64,000 nucleotides of DNA from Drosophila miranda. Its lineage: Eukaryota; Arthropoda; Insecta; Diptera; Drosophilidae. The DNA lies in the NCBI RefSeq assembly GCF_003369915.1, contig NC_046677.1, positions 29,344,913 through 29,408,912 on the forward strand. The letters are read 5' to 3'. Each line of letters opens with the position of its first letter. Position 1 is the stretch's first letter. Below the pieces are notes generated by a model, which did not search any database, was not told the origin of the DNA, and worked only from the letters and a program-made list of their open reading frames with translations. The position numbers and the translations under genes are program-made. This document shows positions 49,434 through 60,562 of the stretch, piece by piece.

Positions 49434-50556
49434 CTACATTTGTTTATCCTTTTTTTTCTTTTTGCCCTTTACAGGCAGTGGTCCCGGAGTTTTGAAAATT
49501 GTGCTTTAAAGATAAAAATATGACTTGTACCATAAATCAGGAAAAAAAAGCCATTCATACTCACTGGCATGTGGTGCAAATGGGGCTATATTTGCAGAAC
49601 ACAGATAGGCAAACGGAGCAGACGTAGCCAATGTCGATGAGCTCTCGATGGCAGAAGCAGGAGGCGCGATAGTCAACCTTTGGCGGTGGCGGCAATACCA
49701 ATTTGTGACGCATCTGCGGTGCCGGCAGAAACACCCACAGTAGATACTGAAGCAGGCCATCCAATTGGGTGACCTTTAGGAACTGGCCCGTGGTGATATC
49801 ACAGCCTTGCTGCAGCAGGCTTAGGGTTTTATCCAAAGCGCAGGTGTCAATTGTAATGCCAAGCTTTTGTGCGGTAAAGAAGACATTCATGAACGTCATG
49901 TATTGGGAGGAGCACTCATTGCTGCCCGTCAGCACCAGGATGCGAGAGTGCATCTTTACGCCGGCGGCCACATTCCGTTGCAACTGAAACGAAACCAAAT
50001 TCGGATTGGATTAGTTGTCTTTAAAGCTCAGATCTACTCACTCTTGATATGTAGCAAAGGGCCATGGCCATACTGCCAGCCAGCAGACTCTCACAGGGTG
50101 AACCAAGGCGAGGGGCATTCATCAGAATGCTGCCCAGCTGCTGCTTCACCGTCTTCTCCACCAAGCTGAAGGCCTCGTACTGGCCGTCGATCTGGCGAAG
50201 TTCCACCTGACGTCTTGGCTGTGGGTAGAGGAAATTTCTGCCAGAGAAAAACTTGGTCCAATGCAAGTTTGGACTAAACTAAACACCACTTACGTTGCGT
50301 GATGGGCGCAGGATATGACCGCCAATTTGTTCTGAGCCTTTTGCATGAGATGCGCATTGCCAAAAGCGATCACCGCCTCCAGGATCTGTGTAAGGTTCTG
50401 CGGGTTCTGGCGGACAATGTGCTGAGATGGGTTCGTGTCCAGCACGATGACCAACAGGTCAATACCGGACTCGGCTGTAAGAGATCCATAAAATACGAGA
50501 TATTTAATTTATTTCAAGAACGTACTCTCGGTGCTTGCAGTTTGCTCCGGCTCCAT
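49434..50556 (-). CDS. Tfb4: TFIIH core subunit p34 (GTF2H3)
   Basis: Five exons on the minus strand (50556-50526, 50474-50294, 50237-50042, 49983-49565, 49503-49434) join in phase into 298 residues. Human GTF2H3 is 308. The N-terminal von Willebrand A-like fold is clear ([43 protein letters not shown]). The C-terminal C4 zinc finger follows ([20 protein letters not shown] then ICTTC), with a Lys-rich tail ([13 protein letters not shown]). The protein sits in the TFIIH core beside p44 and serves transcription initiation and nucleotide excision repair. It shares a 130-base divergent promoter with Vps29. Confidence 0.95.
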
Positions 50557-50686
50557 CGATAGTTGTGACGCGATTGGTACTATCGCGATTCGCACTTCAA
50601 GAGCAATTTAGTCGACCTGGTCACACTGCGGTTTCACCAAATCGCTGGGCGTTTCACCACAATTTTAGGGAAAAACAAAGGATACG
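50557..50686. promoter_or_regulatory. bidirectional promoter of Tfb4 and Vps29
   Basis: Only 130 bases separate the two ATGs. The interval contains Motif 1 TGGTCACACTG at 50618-50628, an ATCGATAG half-DRE next to the Tfb4 start and a TATCGCGAT near 50581. No TATA box. This is the housekeeping core-promoter class. Confidence 0.75.
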
Positions 50687-51235
50687 ATGCTCGTTCTGGT
50701 ACTCGGGGATCTGCACATCCCGCATCGCTGCAGCAGCCTGCCGTACAAGTTCAAGAAACTCCTGGTACCGGGACGGATCCACCACATACTGGCCACCGGC
50801 AACATCTGCACAAAAGAGTCCTACGACTATCTGAAGTCGCTGGCCAACGATGTGCATATAGTACGCGGTGACTTTGACGAGAATCTCAGCTATCCGGAGC
50901 AGAAGGTGGTGACGGTGGGCCAATTCCGCATCGGCCTCTGCCATGGCCATCAGGTGGTGCCGCGGGGAGATCCAGAGGCCCTGGCGCTGATTCAACGTCA
51001 GCTGGATGTGGACATACTGATAACGGGGCACACGTACAAGTTCGAGGCGTACGAGCACGGCAATAAGTTCTACATCAATCCAGGCTCGGCAACGGGAGCC
51101 TTCAATCCGCTGGACACTAATGTGGTGCCCTCATTCGTGCTGATGGACATCCAGAGCACGACGGTGGTGACCTACGTCTATCAGCTGATTGGCGACGAGG
51201 TCAAAGTGGAGCGAATCGAGTACAAGAAGATATAG
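50687..51235 (+). CDS. Vps29: VPS29, retromer subunit
   Basis: A single exon of 182 residues, exactly the vertebrate length. The metallophosphoesterase-like fold is evident: LVLGDLHIP (GDxH), [10 protein letters not shown] (GN), VRGDFDEN (GDxD), LCHGHQVVP (GH) and [10 protein letters not shown] (GHT). The GNICTK and GDFDEN loops differ from active phosphatases, as in other VPS29 proteins, which act as scaffolds. VPS29 binds VPS35 and regulators such as TBC1D5 and VARP during endosome-to-Golgi recycling. Transcribed away from Tfb4. Confidence 0.98.
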   Translation: MLVLVLGDLHIPHRCSSLPYKFKKLLVPGRIHHILATGNICTKESYDYLKSLANDVHIVRGDFDENLSYPEQKVVTVGQFRIGLCHGHQVVPRGDPEALALIQRQLDVDILITGHTYKFEAYEHGNKFYINPGSATGAFNPLDTNVVPSFVLMDIQSTTVVTYVYQLIGDEVKVERIEYKKI

Positions 51236-51275
51236 GGTCCAAGTATTACCAGCCATTCCTCCAGATCCAGGCTTT

Positions 51276-51335
51276 AATAAAACAATTGTAATTGTATATG
51301 TAGAAATAAAACGCTTTCTTTTCTCCTTTTTTATT
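51276..51335. terminator. convergent poly(A) signals of Vps29 and capt
   Basis: Plus-strand AATAAA at 51276-51281 (and another near 51305) fits Vps29. Minus-strand AATAAA (TTTATT at 51330-51335) fits the end of a capt 3' UTR of about 400 bases. The transcripts probably abut or overlap. Confidence 0.55.
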
Positions 51336-51727
51336 TGATAAAAAATGTTTAAATTTTATTTAAATAGAATATAAAAAGAGTTTTTCTGACGATCAAATGA
51401 AGAGTCTGCTTAAAAGGTTCGAATCTCGTGCTTAGTTTCGTTACACACTCATACTCTCGATATATAAATACATTGGGTTCGGTTCGGTTCATTGCTTTTC
51501 CATTGACATAAACATATATAAATACTTTACTTTCATTAGGCCATTTCAAGTACCATGATAGCAATGTTTGGCAACCATTTCTGTACGAAAGGGTTTGATC
51601 TTAAAATTTCTGAATTACGAAAACTTTTGCGCTTTATATTAAATACACATATGATTGCCATGTGGTCTGGCCAATGCTGTTGGTAATAGCTGGAAAAGCA
51701 ACTGATGGACCCTGGCAGATTCCCACA

Positions 51728-54700
51728 TTAGCCGAGGCTGTCCACGCACACAGTCTTGAGGGTCTTGCCAGCAATGGTGGTCTTATACTGCTCCGGTACA
51801 GCCAACTCGGTCTGCAAAATGCACAAAATAATATAATTTACTTCTATTTTCAAGTGATTCGAATTCTTTTTAGACTTACATAGTCGCCGCTATCATCGGG
51901 CAAGAGAATGTTCATCTCGGAAGACTTGGAGCTCACAATCTCCACGCCCAACGAATCCTTGGACAGATACATTTGGCAGCCGTCGCTCTTGTCGATGGAA
52001 ATCGTCGGCACAAACCCGAGCACCTGCATCTGGACGCTCTGGCAGTTGACAAACTCCACGGATGCCACCACCGAGTCGAACAGCAGCGAGCACTTCTTGC
52101 ACGAATCAAGCACGATGTTGTTCACCTTGCCCTTGACCGTCAGCGTGGAGCCCTCGCAGCGGAACACGTACACAACGTTGTTCATCTCGGCGTTGTCCAC
52201 TAGCAGGCCGCTGTTGTTCTTCTGGTACTCGATCAGCCATTTCTTGCCATCGCGTGTGAAGACAGGGGCCTTGGTGGCGGCGGGAGCTGAGGGAGCAGCC
52301 GACGAGCCAGACTGGGCTGGCGTCTTGAACGGTGCCGGTCCAGTGCGCAGTGAGGGATTCTTGTGGGTCTGCATATCCCCAGTGACCTTCTTCAGGTCTG
52401 TTCAGTGGCGAGCCGAAAGAAAAAGATTGATTAAAAATCCTAAAAGACTGGACAACTCGTACTCACTCTTGGTGATGTCAGCGCCCTGATTGATTTGAGC
52501 GAACAGTGCATTACGTTCATCGCCGCCGCTGTCGAGCTTCAGAGCACTCAAGTCCAATGGAGGCGGTGGTGGCGGCAGACCGCCGGGTGGTGGCGGTGGG
52601 GGGGCTCCGCCGGACGGTGCGGCTCCCTTGCCGGACCACACTAGACCCGTGGTGTGGTACTGCTTGATGTAGGCCTGCAGTTCGGTGAGCGTCTGTACCC
52701 AGGAGCGGGCCCACTCCACGTGCGTGCTGTCCTTCTCCTTCCACTCCTTCAGTACACGATTCGTGTAGAATTGGCCGGCATCGTTCATCTCCTTCACATA
52801 CGGCCCGGGAGTCTTCTCGACGCACACCCAGCCGAGAGCGGGGATGCTCTCGCTAATGGCGGACAGATGATTGAAAAACGGGGACGTACGATGCTTCTCC
52901 CGATAGTCCTGAATGGCGCTGATCTGCGTCGACGTTGGCTTCAACAGTTCCGCTTGCTTTGGCTGCGCCGGCTGGGCAATCTGCGTGGCCAGAGTCACAT
53001 ACTGCTGTTGGAGGCTGTTACAGAGACAACGAATTGAGCATAAATCGAGATGACTCATTTTGTTGACTCACCCAAAGGCGCTCCTCACGAGATCGGCATG
53101 CTGGGCCACATCGCCTCCAATTTTAGCGGACAAAGTCAGGTATTTGCTCAGCGGGCCCGCAACGATGTCCTCGAATCCGGCGACACTCATGCTGCTGCTT
53201 GGCGGTGGAGGTGCTTCGGCTTGAAAGTCTTCTGGGGGAGCTTCTTCAGCTTCTGGTAGTGGGGGTGGTAGCGGGGGCAACTCAATCGATTCCGGCTGGG
53301 GCTGCGGCTGCGGCTGTGGCGCGATCAATGTACGCTCCAAGCGATCAACTAGGGTCTCCAAGCGTTCGCAAATGCTCTCCAAATGTCCGACAGCAGCCGA
53401 TGGCTTTGCGTCTGGCTCGTTTTCTGATTAGAAGGGAAGAATTCTTTTGTAATGACAAACTATACCATTTCTTTATTTTTAATCAAAAGTAGTGCCTTAA
53501 GAACATTGAACTCTATACGTATAATATTCACACAGAGAAAAGAAAGTGATGGAGTCCGTTCCCCCAATAAATCGTGCACACACAACAAATCGCTATCGAG
53601 AACATTACGGTACAAATCAAAAGTCATCGAGAAACGTCTCTGAGAATGAGTGATCGCTGGAATGATGAAGATGATGATGCAGGACTACAACAGAAAAAGT
53701 CCATGAGCTGTGCACTGAATAAACATCAATTAGGAAATGTAATAAATCAAAGTGTCGGCCAACAAGTTCAAAGTGAGAAGGAACAAGAAAAAAGACCAAC
53801 TTCGGATACCGAAGCTTTCGGATACCCTTGCAGAAAAAAAAGTCGGATTTCGGTTGGATTTGGGAGAGCTATTGAAGGATAATCCCTAATTTTATGCTCC
53901 AATATTGGCGGAGTACAGACAGACATTATGGACCCTGAAACCATTTTATATCTTTTCTGAGTAATATAGTATAATATCCCCTGCAAGGGTATAAAAATCA
54001 AAGATCGACAATGTCACATGCAAACACTAGGCAAACAGCAAACAGACAAAACAGAACGAAAGAACAAGAGAGAAAGAGAACAAGAGTTATAAAACCGATA
54101 TTCAAAGTTACTTGACCGGGATTTAAGTTTAATTCTAGGATATATGCTGATATAAGCGGTTTATCATCGAAAATGAAGGAAAACCTTTAACCGATTCCGC
54201 ACAAATCGCAAATCGCATGTGATCCGTAAATTAATCCAACCGAGTCAAGTAATTTCGGTTACAGCTGCGCCAAATAACAGAACGAAGCTATCATCATACC
54301 CCGCACGGCCACGCTGTGCTCGACGGCCGCGTGGGCGGCCCGCAGGAGCTCCGTGTACAGGCGTTGGCGCTTCAGCTCCAGCTCATCGCGTCCCACTGGA
54401 GTGACCGGCGGCTCGATGCAGCCCCTAGATGCATGGAAGGAGGAGAGCAGAGGACAACAGAGTGTACAGTGAAACAGTCGAAACGGGAACGCAGAGAACG
54501 CGTATGAGCTAACTAAACAAGGATTGAACAACAAGCATACATCTCATTGAGGCGCTCGTCTTCGAACCAGACGGGCAGGCCGTGGGCAAAGGCGAGCGTT
54601 TCCGACACCAGATCCCCCTCGATATACGGCGCACACATGCTCTCGCGTTTGGGCGGCGGCAACGAGTCGGAGAACACCTCATCGTCGTCGGCCAGCGAGC

Positions 54701-55948
54701 CGTTGTTGTTATTGTGATTGGCCAACATGAGCGGTGGCAGCGGCTCCGGCTCAATGATCTCCGCCCGGTTGCTTATGTTCACCTTCTTCTTGATGGATTG
54801 GTATGTGGAATTGTGGCGCGACAGGCAGCTCTTTGTGGGCGGTGGCTGAGGTGGCGGCGTCGTCGGTGTGACCGTCGCCACAACCACATCATCCTCATCC
54901 TCCGCACCGGCGCTGGTCATTGATGCGGGTGGGGCCGTAGATGTCGACGAGTGCGTTGAGCGGACCGAAAGTTGCAGAACGGGCGATGGTGGAGATGGAC
55001 TAGCTGCTTCTTTTTCTGTGGATGCTGGTGCAGCTATATCGTCTACAATGACTGTGAAAACGTTGCTCAAGATTACTCCACAAGAAGATTAAGTTCTGCA
55101 AGCGAATATCAAGGAATTAAGCCGATATACAAACATATTACATCGTTTCATAAATGGATATTTCCTGGCTGTAATGCGATGCGATAACTGCAAACATTTA
55201 TCGCCTTTAAATTGTAATTATAATCTATTTTTATAGTTTATATCGGGTCTGGTGATACATCCACATAGTGTACGTACATATACTTTGATTGATGTTCATG
55301 TCTGAAAAGTCATTATCAGGTAATGAATCGGCACTATTCCTCGATATTCTTTATATGCACATAGAAACAAGAGAAAGTATAACTAAAAACAGCATAAAGT
55401 GGTTCAAAATCAAAAGGAAAATAAATGAACGAGAACGAAGCTCTGGGCTGGGCTGGGCTGGTCAGCCGCAGTGATTGAGAGCCCAGGTCCAGGCCGCGGA
55501 GGTCTCTGAACCCTGTGCAGTACACAAAAGCCGAGCGTGTGATTACTTTGTAGTGCTTCAAAGAGCACACAGAGGCAGAGCAGCGGTTTTTCTCGAGAGA
55601 CAGAGAGAGGTAGAGTAGATAGAGTTGTGTATACTTAGGGAATAAGTTAATACCAGTATCGGATTTGGCAACTTCATCGTTCGGCTGAGGGTCTGTTTGA
55701 TGGGCGACAGTATCGTTCGCCTCCTTGGCCAACTCAGAGACTGGCTCTAGCTTTGGCTCCGCCTCGGTTTCACTTTCAAGCTTGGCTGCAGTGCCATTCA
55801 GCTGGGGTGGCTCCTCCTTTTCGTTCGTTGTGTTAGGTGACACCGGCAATTCCACTTCGGCCACTTCCACCTCCTCATTCCCTTCTTCGGCCTTACTGCC
55901 CTTGTCCTTTTTGCTTACTTTGGTGTTGGCACGACAGCATGAGAACAT
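51728..55948 (-). CDS. capt: capulet, cyclase-associated protein (CAP), long isoform
   Basis: Seven exons on the minus strand join in phase: 55948-55654, 55051-54541, 54424-54300, 53423-53072, 53014-52467, 52397-51880 and 51811-51728. They give 810 residues. The canonical CAP begins near ESICERLETLVDRLERTL (Met at 53382, 486 residues). It has the N-terminal helical domain (FFNHLSAISESIPALGW), a polyproline tract (GGAPPPPPPGGLPPPPPP), a WH2-like stretch (ITKNLKKVTGDMQTHKNP) and the beta-helical CARP domain. CAP recharges ADP-actin and speeds cofilin-driven filament turnover. Upstream exons add about 325 acidic, Ser/Pro-rich residues starting MFSCCRANTK, whose adjacent Cys could be palmitoylated. 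D. melanogaster is known to make short and long capt proteins. Short-isoform promoters probably lie between 53.4 and 54.3 kb. Confidence 0.93.
53424..54299 (-). other. capt: capt intron with possible transposon remnant
   Basis: This 876-base intron may hold the short-isoform promoter. Between about 53795 and 53995 are an inverted CTTCGGATACCGAAG and two CCCTTGCAG/CCTGCAAGGGTATA motifs. Sequences of the CTGCAAGGGTATA type are common in decayed Drosophila mobile elements. No intact gene. Confidence 0.35.
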
Positions 55949-58089
55949 TTTGCGGCCGTTGGTTGGGTGGTCTTCACTTTAAAGACGAACGTTGAAGCAC
56001 ATTATGTAATTTCCGTTTTACTTTTTATCTGATGCTCAGACACACGGACACGGCACAGCGGTCGTCACACAACATTGGCATTAGCAGCAGCATCGGCGGT
56101 GGCGGTGGCAGCAGCCATACAAATTGTTAGACAGGCAACGACAAAAGCCGCAAAGGAAAGAACACAGAAATCGAAACCAAAAGGCCACCCAGCCACTCCT
56201 TTCTTGTTATAAATGAAGTCCGTCTTTCTGTCGCTCAACCTCAACCGACTCCACCCGACACTTCTTGAGGTGAGAGATTAACAGATTAAGCACACACTAT
56301 TCACAGTTTTGTCCAATAAAAAATGTCCTGGATCCTGTTCCGGGCTCCAAGTGGGTCAAGTGACGACTGCGGGGCTGAGTGACACACAAATACACACATA
56401 CAGTCACAGTTACGGCACACCCATACGGCGGAACACACCCTAAAAGGAGCACACGCGCACGCACAGGACCAAGATGAATTTATACAAGGTGAGGCATGCC
56501 CAGAGAGCGCTCTTACGATGGTCAAACATTTGGTCTCGTCTCAGTGGGTGGCAGCCGCATATACAACACACAAAGCGATAGAGAGAGCGGCACCCTCTTA
56601 TTAATACACTGTGCACAGGACGAGCCCAGCCTGTGCTGTTAACCAAATTATGTTTAGCTCATATAAGCAGCGATTTTAGTTCAAGCTTCAGATATTAGTG
56701 CATTTTCTCCTATTTTGGCCTGGCACTGGAGACTTGACCAATACGGGCAAGCAACTGGATGGCAATGAAAATGCTGGTTTAATATTCACTTTCGGCATAG
56801 ATGATTTTGCTTACGCTGAAACGATGCACATTGACTTGACCAGCAGAGAAAGCTTACATTAAAGGCTCCCCTCAGCGTGCAATCAAGAGAGACAGACAAA
56901 AAGAGAGAAACAGGGAGAGAGAGAGAGCCTCGACAGCTGCGCAATGAGTTTATTGCACCGGCAAGTGGTTTTTTTTTTTTTTTTTTAGCATCTTAGCTGG
57001 CTTAAAACAAATGGCTAGCAATTAGAGTGGGGAATCTGAATCCGTATCCGAGAGCGGGGCAACTTTCGCCCGACTATACTAGTTCTTGTTGCTTCTGCTG
57101 TTGCTGTTACTGTTGCTGGGGCAGATGCGTTTATAAACTAGAATCGCAAACAGATTAAATGTCTGCAGCAGATGCACCGTTATCCCACGTATGCGTGCAT
57201 TAAAGTCTGTGTGTATGTGTTGGATGCACTATCTCAAATTACTGCTAATTGGAAAATAAAACCTGCCGCCTTATAAGGCCACAGTAAGAGACATACAATC
57301 AGCCAGCAATATGCACAGCTTGTAATCTCGGCACCCGTTTTTAGTTTCAAACTTTTCTGATAGCACGGCCATCTTTTGAGTCATCAGCCAGCCGAGGGTT
57401 GGGTTTGGGCTTGCGTTAACTATTGAATTGGGGAAACGACTCTTTATGTGTGTGTGCGTGCGTGAGTCACAGAACAGCTGAGTAGTCATAGTCGAGTGGT
57501 TAAAATGCACCAGAACAATCCACGAATGAATTAATTTGCATACAATGTACATACATTTGTATCTGCGCAATTGTAGTTAAGTAAAATGGAATTGGATATG
57601 AAATCATCATTAAAAATACACCGAAAAACGCGCAAAAAGCATATCTACTCACCCTCACAAGTACATATACACACATGTACGTGTTTGTATGAATTTAATT
57701 TTGCAAACAAAATGAATCACATAAAAATAGCCATAACATCTAAATCGTCCATAGCTCCGCTGTCACAGGCGGCACAGCAGCTGTCTCTTGTACATTCACA
57801 CCATGCACATATACATATATGTGAACATAAATATATATGGATATATATTTAGGATACACTGCACACACCCACCCACTCACTATTCCAGACAGCCTTCTGG
57901 CCACCGACTTAAATCCAAATAATCACAACTCCAGCTAAGGGGAAGGGGTGTGCGGTTGATGGGTAATCACAGGAATCACTCACCTTGATTAACTGAGAAC
58001 TGGTAGACAATTAAATTTTACTTTTTCCTCAATTTTGGTTCTTCAATGGTAATCTTATGTGGTATTTGCTACAGTATATGCCGGCAGCA
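55949..58089. other. capt upstream region
   Basis: No supported gene. GC-richer sequence at 55,950-56,650 should include capt 5' UTR and promoter. GAGA-rich tracts occur at 56,888-56,930, and poly-T of about 18 at 56970-56987. The rest to 58.09 kb is ordinary intergenic sequence. Confidence 0.45.
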
Positions 58090-58930
58090 GTGCCCACCCT
58101 ACGATATATATCACATTATACGGTCTCATTATAAAAATATACCGTAAATATACTGACGAATTCAAGTTCTATTATACATATTCCTCGTTTTTGATATTCC
58201 GTGGAATATTACTAGCTAGATAGATCTCTCAGCCCTGCCCACATAATTTTATCCAATTAATGAATCTCTTCTATACTTGGCTGGCTTATTTTAAACACTT
58301 GACTTTGATTGTTTTTGCCTACAATTTGGTTCCTCAACAACAATATAGCGTCTTATATATATGAAAAACCGATCGTAGCCCACTTAAGCCCCCTTTATTT
58401 AAACAGGATTATAACTTGAATTAAACTGCCGAAAATAATACAAATATTAATTATAATAACTATCCTAAATTGCTTGTAAGTATTGTATTTTGACTAAATC
58501 ACGGTTTACAAATTAATGTTACCACATTATGCGGTCTCATTATAAAAATATACCACATTTTTATTATTATTATTATTAATTAATATTTAATATTATTATT
58601 ATTAATTATAAAAACTATCCTTCATCTTTGCTTGAAAAAAGACCAAGATATCTTTCACCAAAGCAGCGCTAAAATTCTTCAAGATTCATATTTTTCGTGG
58701 AGAGTATTATAATACCCACAGATCACTAGTGGGTTAATTGTTCTCCATACATGATCGCTAGTCAAATTCGTTGATTTTGATCTTCGATTTGATATAACTA
58801 GCTAGGCAGGATCTTCAGCCCTGAACACATAATTTTATCGCATTGATGAATTAATTTTCTATAAGACGATTTGTTATATTTATTTATATATAGCAGTTAG
58901 TCTTGTATCTTTACCTCGTTGTGCTAACAC
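58090..58930. mobile_element. diverged relatives of the 46.5-kb inverted-repeat element
   Basis: Bases 58138-58275 match the reverse complement of about 47510-47655 closely. Shared runs include TATACCGTAAATATACTGAC, ATTCCTCGTTTTTGATATTC and ACATAATTTTATCCAATTAA-like sequence. A second, more diverged unit lies at about 58530-58870 with ATACCACATT, AACTAGCTAG and CAGCCCTG-ACACATAATTTTAT. No coding capacity and no Motif 1 at its edges. It stands about 350 bases or more upstream of the Tango14 ATG. Confidence 0.55.
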
Positions 58931-59296
58931 CCCTTGCAGCATTTCACGAACCATCGATATAGAGTATGACCACCAAAAACACCATAAATAAATGAAGGAG
59001 AAATACCAAAACCAAAACTCAGCTCCGGCCACTTTTCTAATTAGAACACGTACTCGGGTTTATTCGAAAGAAGCTACATAACACGATGACCCCCACATAG
59101 TGATTGAAGCATTACGCCACAAAGGCCTTGATTAGAGTGGGTGAGTCCTCGGCTCCAGCAAAAGTGTTTGACTAACGTTCCGCCTCTGTTTTCAGGTTAT
59201 GTTTGCTTGTGTACACTTTGAACGGCACCTCAAGAAGCAACAGGAGGCCACCAGCGGTCGCCATCGATTCCACACATTCCGCAGGCCGATCCCACC

Positions 59297-60265
59297 ATGA
59301 TTGAGGTGATCTGCTTACTGCTTGGCAAGCTCCTGTTACTCCTGGTCGGAGCCTACGAGCTTCTGCGGCGACTGCACCAGAAGTTTCATGCCCTTGTATG
59401 CGGGTCATATGACTTTTGTCGAGGAAAAAATGCGCGTGAGCGGCACGAGAACCGCTTACTCGCCGACTGCAAGGCAAGCTTGACCAAAATGCCGCAGCAC
59501 CTAGTGCTGATCATAGCTCCGGATGACTACTACGTGGATGCTGGACGACTAAATGCAATTTTCGGTTACGCTCTCGCCATTGGTATAAAGCACATCAGTG
59601 TGTACGACAGGCGCGAGGAAAAACACGGCTATGTGGACCTGGCCCCCCTGTGCCAGCCACGGGATGAGAGCAACGGCAGCAGTAGGAGCTTCGTTTGGCC
59701 AGCGAAACTGGCTCATTACAAAAATGGGCATACCAATGGGCACAAGAAAAATGGGTATGCGAACGGTGTAAACGGTACGCATTTACCGCAACAGCTGCAG
59801 GTAAGACTGGCTGATAAGAAGCGCCGCCGTACTAGCGACCCGACCGTCGATTCCCAGAAATAATCGTCGCCTTATCTGTGCACGGTACAAAACGCTAATT
59901 GATTTTTTTCTTTGCTGCTGCAGGTCTACCGAATCAGGCCCGCGGATTGCCATGCCCTTATAGCGGATGTCTGCCGAGATCTGTACGAAATTAGAGAGAC
60001 GCCTCTGGTAAAGGGTCTGCTGCAGAGGCGGGAGTCCCTCACCGAGCAGATAACCTTAAGGCTGGCCAAGCGGCTGGGCTATGATGCGCCGGACCCGGAG
60101 CTAGGCATCATTTTTGCACGTCAAACGTGTACGTACGGCCTGATGCCGTGGCATGTGCGCTTCACCGAGTTCCACACGCATCCCAGCGATCGGTACTTCA
60201 ACGTGGAATCCTTCACCAAGGTGCTCTACCGATACTCACGCTGCGAGCAGAGGTGGGGAAAGTAG
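59297..60265 (+). CDS. Tango14: NUS1/NgBR, dehydrodolichyl diphosphate synthase subunit
   Basis: Two exons (59297-59800, 59924-60265) join in phase 0 into 281 residues. Human NUS1 is 293. An N-terminal membrane segment (VICLLLGKLLLLLVGAY) anchors it to the ER. The cis-prenyltransferase-like fold lacks the catalytic aspartate motif, as expected for this subunit. The C-terminus YRYSRCEQRWGK has the RxG motif, required for activity of the complex with DHDDS. An Asn/Gly/His/Lys-rich insertion lies at about 143-165. The complex makes the polyprenyl chain for dolichol and so supports N-glycosylation. A probable 5' UTR intron ends at TTTTCAG before 59197. The symbol assumes this is the D. melanogaster Tango14 orthologue. 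Confidence 0.9.
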
Positions 60266-60562
60266 TGCAACTGTGAGGGCTTAGGTGCTTAGGCCCAGCG
60301 AATATGAAATTTCAATTGATAAAATATATTTAAGTAGTTATCCCATTCCGTATGTAAATTATAGCCCGGAGCAAATACACTAGAGCGTAAGCATGAAGTG
60401 CGAAGAAGTAAGTTGTTCATAAACGAAATGTATTTAAGAGAGAGTTTAAGATCGCAATTGCATAAATATGTTGTATGTTGTAAGTGGGCGTCCTTAAGCG
60501 CTACGGTTAAGGTTATTGTATTATTTATGTTAAATGTTAATTATGATTGCAGTGGTTGCCTC
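60266..60562. other. convergent 3' region of Tango14 and the coiled-coil gene
   Basis: About 300 AT-rich bases between converging stops. GATAAAATATAT near 60318 may serve Tango14. I see no canonical AATAAA on the minus strand within it, so the neighbour may use a variant signal or run into the Tango14 3' UTR. Confidence 0.4.
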
